DNA of 12,732 nt from JAOTYV01 sp041557595. GTDB taxonomy: Bacteria > Pseudomonadota > Alphaproteobacteria > UBA8366. The notes beneath the pieces are model-generated. The model did not search any database. It was not told the DNA's origin and saw only the letters and a program-made list of their open reading frames with translations. Both the position numbers and the translations under genes were made by a program. Below, piece after piece: positions 1 through 7,300 of the stretch; position 1 is the stretch's first letter, and every line of letters starts with the position of its first letter. Location of the stretch: assembly GCA_041557595.1 (NCBI GenBank), contig JBFFGE010000142.1:1-12732 (forward strand), written 5' to 3'.

Positions 1-121
1 GCAGGCGGGCGACACCAGATTAACATGCATTGGCGGGATTTCTGGAAGTCTGCCGGTTGCGCCTCCGGGTTGCCGCGGCAGCCTAGGCGGCGCCTTTGCG
101 ATCGATCGACCGACGATCGTC
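1..121. other. Downstream flank of the REC-EAL gene; no gene seen
   Basis: These bases follow the REC-EAL stop codon. They hold a dense run of short perfect palindromes, TGCCGCGGCA (71-80), GCCTAGGC (81-88), GGCGCC (89-94) and GACGATCGTC (112-121), but no hairpin with a T-run. I see no convincing coding frame. Any neighbouring gene lies beyond the window edge. Confidence 0.4.
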
Positions 122-1279
122 CTAGGTGCGCTCATGGGCGGCGAAGAACGGCGGGATGTCGCTCGCGGCAATCGGCTTGGAAAAGTAATACCCTTGCGCG
201 AAGTCGCAGCCGAATTGCTTCAGCATCCTGAGCGACGCTTCGTTTTCCACACCCTCGGCGCAAACCTGCAGACCGAGATTGTGCCCCATGTCGATGACGG
301 TCTTGGCGATAACCGCGTTTTCCTTGATCGTGTCCATGCCGAAAACGAAGGACTTGTCGATCTTGATCTCGGAAAACGGCAACCGCTGCAACTGTACCAA
401 GGACGAAAACCCGGTGCCGAAATCGTCGATCGACAGGGAAAAATCCTTGATCCGGAATCGCGCCAGAACGTCCATCATCTTGGCGGCGTCTCGCATGCTC
501 GCCGTTTCCGTAAGCTCCAACGTGAAGCTGTTGGCCTTCAGCCCGGCGGCGTGGCACATGTCGGCCAGTGAATCGGGGAGGCTAAGATCGTGCAGATTGG
601 TGGCTGAAATATTGACCGCGAGGTTGATGCAAAAATCGTCGGCGGCCCATTTCGCCAGCTGATCGACTGCGTTACGCATCACCCAGTCGGTCAGCGAGCC
701 CATCAGGCCGTGTTCTTCCGCATAGGGCAGGAAGCTGTCCGGTGGCATGACGGTGCCGGACGGCGTCCGCCAACGCACCAGGGCCTCGGCCCCGACCGCC
801 GCACCGGTATGAAGATCGATCTTGGGCTGATAGGCGAGAAACAATTCATCTTTATCGATCGCCCGGCTGAGAGCGTCGAGACCGCCCGAGTCCGACGGGG
901 CCTTCAAACTTTCCAACAGGTTACGAATTTCGGCGAGACGGACCGGCTTGTTCAATGAGCCACGCATCTCAAGGCCAAGTTCCGTCCCCAGACGGATCGT
1001 GGTGTCGATCGTGCGAACGTCAATTCCATTGCAGACCACCACATTGGCGGTGACTTTCTGATCCGCCATCGCGCGCAACAGTTCGATGCCATCGGTATCG
1101 GGCATCTGCAGATCGACGACCACCACTGTCGGGCACCAGGTCGCAAGCCGGTGAAAGAATTCATCCGCCTTGTCGGTGTAGGCGGTAACATAGCCGCACA
1201 TCTCGCCGCCCTTGGCGACGATCTTTGCCATTTTCAGCTCATCGTCGATGATCAGCAGTCGCGCATCGCCATCGCTCAT
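122..1279 (-). CDS. Response regulator with EAL (c-di-GMP phosphodiesterase) output domain
   Basis: This 385-residue cytoplasmic protein should hydrolyse cyclic di-GMP under control of a receiver domain. The receiver spans about residues 7-125, with acidic pocket D12/D13, phospho-acceptor D56 in VVVVDLQMP and the conserved lysine K111 in LNKP. The usual switch Thr/Ser is Cys83 or Asn84, depending on alignment. The EAL domain spans about 134-380 and looks catalytically complete: E165-A-L, N223, E255 in ELTE, D285-D286 in DDFGTG, K306 in KIDKSF and E342 in EGVE. No GGDEF domain, helix-turn-helix or membrane segment is visible. The ATG lies one base after the stop codon of the upstream hybrid kinase (TGA-T-ATG), which suggests translational coupling and that the two proteins are partners. 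The family assignment is secure. Phosphodiesterase activity is inferred from intact motifs. What it controls (motility, biofilm or other) cannot be seen. Confidence 0.95.
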   Translation of the reverse strand: MSDGDARLLIIDDELKMAKIVAKGGEMCGYVTAYTDKADEFFHRLATWCPTVVVVDLQMPDTDGIELLRAMADQKVTANVVVCNGIDVRTIDTTIRLGTELGLEMRGSLNKPVRLAEIRNLLESLKAPSDSGGLDALSRAIDKDELFLAYQPKIDLHTGAAVGAEALVRWRTPSGTVMPPDSFLPYAEEHGLMGSLTDWVMRNAVDQLAKWAADDFCINLAVNISATNLHDLSLPDSLADMCHAAGLKANSFTLELTETASMRDAAKMMDVLARFRIKDFSLSIDDFGTGFSSLVQLQRLPFSEIKIDKSFVFGMDTIKENAVIAKTVIDMGHNLGLQVCAEGVENEASLRMLKQFGCDFAQGYYFSKPIAASDIPPFFAAHERT

Positions 1280-1280
1280 A

Positions 1281-3182
1281 TCAGGCGGCCTTCAAATTGC
1301 GTTCGATGACCATCGCGAGTTCGAGCCGGCGGTATGGTTTCATCAACAATTCGACGTCCGCGTCCACGGTGTCCTCCCATGTGTCCACGCCGGAAGGCCT
1401 CGCCGTGAAACCGGAAGTCAGGACGACCGGCAAAGTCGGATATTGATCGGCGATTAGGGCCGCGAGGCCGATGCCGTCCATTTCGCCCGGCATCACGACA
1501 TCGGAAAATACCAGGTCGATGCCGTTTTCTTCCTGCAGGACTTCGATGGCGGTGGCAGCGCGGTCCGCTTCAACAACCTGATATCCCAATTCGGTCAATT
1601 GTTTGCGGGCGACCCGGCGGATACCTTCATTGTCGTCGACCAGCAGGATCTTTTCGCCGGCGCCGCGCGGCTCAGGCATGGCATCTTCCTGGGCGGTGGC
1701 GTCCTGCACCTCGCTGCCGTCGCGCGGCAAATAGAGCTGCACCGTCGTTCCGCGGTCGGGTTCGGAGTAGATGGTGACGTGACCGCCGGACTGCTTGATA
1801 AACCCATCGACCATGCTGAGGCCGAGGCCGGTTCCCTGGCCGACTTCCTTGGTCGAGAAAAACGGATCGAAGACGCGCTTCAGAATTTCCGGCGGAATGC
1901 CGATACCGCCATCGGTGACCGACAGCACGACATATTCGCCCGGTTCGATCTCGAGATTTTGTTCGGCCATGGAATCGTCGACATGCATGTTGCGGGTCTC
2001 GAGCGTCAGGTGGCCGCCATTCGGCATGGCGTCGCGCGCGTTGACGGTTAGGTTGAGGATCGCCGTTTCGAGCTGGCTGGGATCGACCTTGATGGGCCAG
2101 ATGTCGGCATTACAGCGCAGGGCGATCTCGATGTTCTCGCCCAATGAGCGGCGCAGCAGCTTGGTCATGCCCGTAAGGGTTTCGTTGATGTCGATGACCT
2201 CGGGCTTGAGCGGCTGCCGGCGTGCGAAGGCGAGCAATCGCCGGTTCAGCTCGCGGCCCCGAAGGCCCGCTTCGAGCGCGTCGTCGACCAGTTCGCTCGA
2301 TGCTTCGTCGTCGGCCAGCTGTTCCTTCAGCATGTCCAGGTTGCCGATCAGGATGCCGAGCAAATTGTTGAAGTCATGCGCGATGCCGCCAGTGAGGTTG
2401 CCGACCGTCTCCATCTTCTGGGCATGCTGGAGTTTTTCGAGGGTCTGCCGAAGCTCATCCTCGCGCTGTTCCTTGAGGCGCAGGGCCTCCGCGAGCTTGT
2501 CGACGGTGCCGCTGAGATTGTGGAGCTCGGATGACCGGAAACGGGAGGGTCCGAGATCGGCGTTCAGCTTGCCCTCGGCGAAATTCGTTAGGCGGCGGCT
2601 GATGTTGTTGATCGGGTTGAGCGCCAGGAATTCCACGAGGGCGACGACAATGACCGCAAGCAGGAGCATGCCGAGGCCGACGCAGAACTGAATGATCAGG
2701 GCGTGCCGCTTGATTTCGGCCCGGACGTTGGAAAAATTCCATTCGATGTCGATTTCGCCGAAGGTTTCGCCTTCGAACACGATGCTTTTCGAAAACTTGA
2801 CCGGCTCGATGTGGGTGGGAACGATCTTGTTGGCCCAGCGGGCGAGTGTCTGGCTGTTCTCGTTGAGAATGTTGATCGCCATCAAATCGGCTTCTTCGCC
2901 CGCAACTTGCTGGACGATCGTTTTCAGCAACGGCTGATCTTCTGAAATCACGGCTTCCAAGGCGGCGGCAGTGATGATGTGAAAGGTCTGTTCGCTCTGT
3001 TGATGCAGCTTCTGGCGCAGGTAGTTGGTCTCCAGTTTCTGAACGACCAGACCGGATGCGAACGCGACCGCGATGACCGCCAGGGCCAGCGCCGCAGTAA
3101 TCTGCCGGCGAAGCGAAAAATGCCAAGGCTGCGCAGATTTTTCCTCGTGGCGCCTTGAATTATTGACCGTCTGCATAACCAT
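1281..3182 (-). CDS. Membrane-bound hybrid sensor histidine kinase
   Basis: This 633-residue inner-membrane sensor kinase has a short cytoplasmic tail, TM1 at about 27-47 and a periplasmic segment of about 110 residues (48-160). That segment is of PAS/Cache-like size and is not recognised further. TM2 (163-187), a HAMP linker (about 188-240) and a short coiled segment follow. The dimerisation/phospho-acceptor helix has H269 in GGIAHDFNNLLG. The ATPase domain (about 365-487) has N381 in the N box, DGGIGIP (424-430), FDPFFSTK (438-445) and GQGTGLGL (448-455). A C-terminal receiver (510-631) has D516/D517, phospho-acceptor D561, T589 and K615. No Hpt domain is visible here, so the receiver may tune the kinase or pass phosphate to an Hpt protein elsewhere. 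It follows the binding-protein gene by 88 bp and is nearly joined to the REC-EAL gene, its likely target. The start could be residue 1 or Met3 (3176). A GAGAA run precedes the first ATG and is better spaced for the second. Confidence 0.95.
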   Translation of the reverse strand: MVMQTVNNSRRHEEKSAQPWHFSLRRQITAALALAVIAVAFASGLVVQKLETNYLRQKLHQQSEQTFHIITAAALEAVISEDQPLLKTIVQQVAGEEADLMAINILNENSQTLARWANKIVPTHIEPVKFSKSIVFEGETFGEIDIEWNFSNVRAEIKRHALIIQFCVGLGMLLLAVIVVALVEFLALNPINNISRRLTNFAEGKLNADLGPSRFRSSELHNLSGTVDKLAEALRLKEQREDELRQTLEKLQHAQKMETVGNLTGGIAHDFNNLLGILIGNLDMLKEQLADDEASSELVDDALEAGLRGRELNRRLLAFARRQPLKPEVIDINETLTGMTKLLRRSLGENIEIALRCNADIWPIKVDPSQLETAILNLTVNARDAMPNGGHLTLETRNMHVDDSMAEQNLEIEPGEYVVLSVTDGGIGIPPEILKRVFDPFFSTKEVGQGTGLGLSMVDGFIKQSGGHVTIYSEPDRGTTVQLYLPRDGSEVQDATAQEDAMPEPRGAGEKILLVDDNEGIRRVARKQLTELGYQVVEADRAATAIEVLQEENGIDLVFSDVVMPGEMDGIGLAALIADQYPTLPVVLTSGFTARPSGVDTWEDTVDADVELLMKPYRRLELAMVIERNLKAA

Positions 3183-3270
3183 TTCTCAAACTCACCTTGG
3201 GAACCAACCCAAATTCACTCGTTCCGATTTCCCTGCACGCCGGCTTCAGGCCGCCGCATCTTTCCTGCCG

Positions 3271-4176
3271 TCACTTGTCCTTGCTGCGGGCGATTGACGG
3301 TCGCGGCCGCGGCTTCGGCGACTTGAAGAACAGCTGGTTGCCCAGCATCGCTTCGCGGATGAACGCGTAGTCTTCGTCCGTGCCCTCGAGGAACCCGTCC
3401 TTCGCCAGGGACTTCAGCGCCTTGGAATTGTTCAGCGCCAACAGTGCTTTACGCAGCAGCTCCACTTCCAGATCGGGCAGCCCGCCGCGGGCAATCCAGG
3501 GCTTGGTCACGTTCGGAAACTTGGCGATGGCGCGCAATGGAACGCCGTCGGCAACGAGTTTCTTGAACGTGCTTTCCTTCAGGGCGCCGGCGGCGAACCG
3601 GCCGGCCCCGACCGCGGCCCCGACGGCATCGTGGCGGCCGAGATATTCATAGTGGCCAAGATCGGCGACTTTCATGCCGTGACGCAGCAGATGCAGTTGG
3701 GCGAGGTACCGGCCGATCGTCGAACGTTCGTCGCCAAAGGCAAAGGTACGGCCGCGAAGCTGAGTGACCTGGGTGATTTCGCTGTCCCTGTCGACGCATA
3801 TGACGCCGTTGAAGACCTTGCTGCCATTGTTGCTTTCGACAACGATGATCTTGATCCGCGGGTCGTCGTCTTTTGCTTCGATATAGGGAGCCGGACCGAA
3901 CCGCGCGAAATCCACCTTGCCGGTAACCAGATCCTTGACGCCTTGCTCGTATGACTTCGCGACGTGCATCTGTATTCGGACGGGACCTTTGTGGAGGATC
4001 GACATTTGCCGCTCGAGCGCATTCAGGACCGGCCGGAATTGCCGCACCATCGACGAAGGTTTGTCGGAGGAGTACACGCCGAACGAAAGCGTGATGTTGC
4101 TCTTGGCATGTGCGTCCAGTGAAAACCCGCCCAGCAACACGATCAGAGTAATTACCCGAGTGATGGACGAGCGCAT
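3271..4176 (-). CDS. PhnD-like periplasmic substrate-binding protein (phosphate/phosphite/phosphonate family)
   Basis: This is a 301-residue secreted binding protein of the PhnD/SsuA superfamily, whose members bind phosphonate, phosphite, phosphate or other small anions. I chose the ATG at 4176 because AGGAGA sits 7 bases before it (4184-4189) and a signal peptide follows at once: MRSS n-region, hydrophobic TLIVLLGGF, cleavage after AHA at residue 24. A longer reading frame to 4374 would bury that signal and overlap the upstream gene. Family features include FGVYSSDKPSS at the mature N-terminus, DLVTGKVDFARFGPAPY (82-98), LRGRTFAFGDERST (140-153, likely ligand loop) and YLGRHDAV (178-185). 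The tail after residue 285 is lysine/arginine/proline-rich. No permease (PhnE) or ATPase (PhnC) gene is in the window. The gene lies between the fusion gene and a sensor kinase, so it may present a ligand to the kinase rather than feed a transporter. That role is inference and the ligand is unknown. Confidence 0.88.
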   Translation of the reverse strand: MRSSITRVITLIVLLGGFSLDAHAKSNITLSFGVYSSDKPSSMVRQFRPVLNALERQMSILHKGPVRIQMHVAKSYEQGVKDLVTGKVDFARFGPAPYIEAKDDDPRIKIIVVESNNGSKVFNGVICVDRDSEITQVTQLRGRTFAFGDERSTIGRYLAQLHLLRHGMKVADLGHYEYLGRHDAVGAAVGAGRFAAGALKESTFKKLVADGVPLRAIAKFPNVTKPWIARGGLPDLEVELLRKALLALNNSKALKSLAKDGFLEGTDEDYAFIREAMLGNQLFFKSPKPRPRPSIARSKDK

Positions 4177-4309
4177 GGCGACATCTCCTGCCGATTTTTT
4201 GTTGCGCATAATTTGTTGATACGCGCCAAGGAGTGAAAAATTCATAAAATTCCAGGATTTCGGTCGACTGACAGAATTCGCAAAAGTCCGGGAAGCCGTT
4301 GATTTGTAA
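4177..4309 (-). other. Intergenic gap between fusion gene and binding-protein gene
   Basis: These 133 bases are more AT-rich than the flanking coding sequence and hold the ribosome-binding site AGGAGA (4184-4189) that fixes the binding-protein start at 4176. I found no convincing sigma-70 promoter pair and no hairpin plus T-run. Read-through from the fusion gene is therefore plausible, but a separate promoter for the last three genes cannot be excluded. Confidence 0.4.
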
Positions 4310-7300
4310 TTAAACATTGTTCTTGCCTCCCACATTGCGGGCAATGGTCGCGGAACTATCCACCGCTTCTTCATGCGGATTTGGATTGTCGACAGCCGGA
4401 TTGGCGCGCTCGAGGACCTCGATGGTTCCGTCCAGGTTCAATTGCAGCAGATCGCCGGTCTCGATCCGGAATTCGGCGCCTTTGACCCCGACAATCGTGT
4501 TGATGTTGTATTCGCGCGCCAGGATCGACGTATGGCTGAGCCAGCCGCCGACTTCGGTCACGATGCCCTTGAGGCGCGGAAACACGGGCGTCCAGCTCGG
4601 GTGCATATACCGTGCAACGGCAATCTCGCCATCCTCGACCATGTCGATGTCCCGGCCGGTCAAGACCCGGGCCGGGCCCGTGATCGGGGCGCTGCCGGCT
4701 ACCAGCACGCCGCGCAGGTCTTCGCTCGAATCGATGTCTTCGTCGGGATCGCCGGTCGGCGACAACCGCTCGATCTGGCGCAGCGTAAGGCTGGTCGGCA
4801 GCGGCGGCAGCGCTTCGAATTGTTCGGCCGCCATCCGGCGACGATCGATCAATGCGACCAATTCGTCATGGGCGCCGGCGTCCCTCAGTTTCTCCAACTC
4901 GTCGACTTTCAGATAGAAGATGCCGCCATCGAGCTCGAGGCGCCGGTCCAGTTCCACCAGCATCTGGCGGATGACCGAGATCTCGCGCAAGGAATGGTTC
5001 TTCGCTTCTTCCTTGAGGCTCTGGAACTTCCGGGCGCGCGACACGGCGATCGCGAGCGTGGTGTCGTCGGGCAATTCCGCGCTTTCCGGGCTATTGCCAT
5101 CCAGGGCGGTCATCGACGCGGCGCTCTGGAGCAGCTGTTCCATCATTTCGGCGTCTTCGCGATACCGCGGCAGCGCCAATTCGTAGTCGATCGTCGCCCG
5201 GTGACCGAAGACCGATAGAAATTCTTCGACCTTTTCGCTGTCCGAGCGAGGACCGCTCAGCAAGCTCATGGCGTAGTGAACGATGGTTTTGGGTCCTTGC
5301 CCCAAATACGCACCCGTCGTCAGGCCGCGCTTGCTCAGCGCGCGTTCGGCCGCGCGCATGTAGAAGTCGGCGGTAATATTGATCACGTCGACCTGAACAT
5401 GCGATTCATGGAAATACCGGTCGCAGGTGTCGTCGAGCAGGCCGAACAGATCGTCGGTCGGCAAGCGTTTGCAATCCATGGCTTCGAGGATTCGCAGGTC
5501 GGACAGATAGGCCGGCAGGAAGTGCTCGCGGAAATCCTGTTCCAGCGTTTCGGCGCCGCGCGACATCCGGAAGGAGGCTATCGGGCCGAGTCCCTTTCTT
5601 GAGCGCCGTTGCGTCTCGGGGACATTGACATAGAGACCGCCGAATACCGACACGGTATACGGTGCGGCGTCTTCGCCGACGTCATAGGGAACGCCCAGTT
5701 TGCGGCAGGCCAGATCCACGCTTCCACCCGGCTGCCACAAGGCTTCCATGAATGACGCGCTCATCGGGGTCGGCCGCGGCAGCAACTCGGACAGCTCGTT
5801 CTGGGCCAAAATCGCGCCCTCCTGGTCGCCGCTCGCGGCGATTTCCAGCAGGCGATGACGTTCCGCTTCGAACAGGCTGGTCGGCGTCACATCGGATTGC
5901 GTCCGAGCCAGGACCGTGATGTTGCGCGCCTGCAGCAGGAAGAACCGGCCGTCCTTGAACGCCCATTCGATATCCTGCGACTGGCCGAACAATTTCTCCA
6001 CCTGCAGGCCAAGCTCGATCAGCGGCGTCAGGTCCATCGGCGGAATCGCATCGTCGAGCGGTTTCCGGCTGATTCGGCCGAACGCGAACGAGGTGGGTTC
6101 TTCGGTGCCGCTGGCGAGTTTATCGCCAAGGCCGTCGGTCATCTCCACAAGCAGCGTGCCGCTCTGCATGGGATGCTCGGTAAACAGGATGCCTGCGTAG
6201 TCCGCATCCACCAATTCCTGGATAATGACGCCGCCGCCGGCCGGCTCATCATTGCCGTACAGCTCGGCATCGTTGGAAATCAGGGATACGCGCACGGATT
6301 CAATAGACGAAACCAGCGAGTCCGGGTCCACGTCCAAGATCGAATCGAAGACACCGGCATAGCTGTGGTCCTCGCCGTCCTCGCCGAGGCCGGAACTGCG
6401 CACCGCCATGCGGGTCAATCCCTGGCCCTGGCGCAGCTGGGCCAGTCGCCTTGCTTCATCTTCTTTAAGCGTCGAGCCGGATCCATTGGTCGCGAAGGCG
6501 GCGTCCGGAACAATCAGCCCGCCGGGAACCGGCAATCCGGCCTCGATCATCAGCGAGAGGCGCTGCGCCTTGGTGCCGACGCCGGCGATACGATGGGCGT
6601 TCCGGAGCAACTCTACCCGGGGCTTCATGGGTTTGGCTGTTTTTGCGCCGTTCGGATCCGATTTGCGCAGCGCCAATCGGACGCACAGCGCCTGGATCAG
6701 CATCAGCGCGAGGCTAAAGATCAGGTACAGCGTCAGCGCGGCCTTGAGGGTCGCCGTAAGGGCGATGAAGAAGATGCCGACAGCAAGATGAAAGACGAAC
6801 AGCTTGGTCGTGGACCGCACCACATTGATGCGAAGTTGCAGGTAGACCAAGGATCCCAGCAGAACCGGCAAGGCAAAGGTAGGATCCGGCATCCCGACAT
6901 CCGCAAGCCACAGGAACGATCCGCTGTTCGGCTGCGCCACCGTGGAGACGGCGGAAAAGAAGGCGACAAGCAGCACCAACTGCAACACCAAGCCTATCAC
7001 GTTGCGGGTCGGCGTCAGGCCGCTCTCGCGATAGAGCGACTTGATCGCATCCTTCAGGCGTTGGGGATCGCTCTTGAGCTTCTCCTTCAGCTCGGAGATT
7101 CGGGCGCTGATGCGGCGCTCGACGATCTGGTCGCGCTCGCTCTTGATGGTGAACGGCAGCAACAGGAACCGGAGGACGGCGAGTACGAGGAAAATCGCCA
7201 GCACCATATTTCCGGTACGGTTCAACGCCAGCGACAATCCGGAATCGAACGGCCGGCGAATAAAGCTGAATACATTCCCATCATTCGCATTGAGCCAGCG

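Noticed and set aside
2..571. A plus-strand frame open from the left edge through 571, possibly the end of a neighbouring gene.
   Set aside because: From 122 onward it is antisense to the EAL domain, and no recognisable protein features appear in the first 120 bases.
3197..3212. Inverted repeat TTGGG-N6-CCCAA just upstream of the kinase start.
   Set aside because: The stem is only five base pairs, with no T-run. It could mildly affect translation, but nothing more can be supported.
4177..4374. A 66-residue N-terminal extension of the PhnD-like protein.
   Set aside because: It would overlap the end of the fusion gene and bury the signal peptide. The ATG at 4176 has AGGAGA at the right distance.
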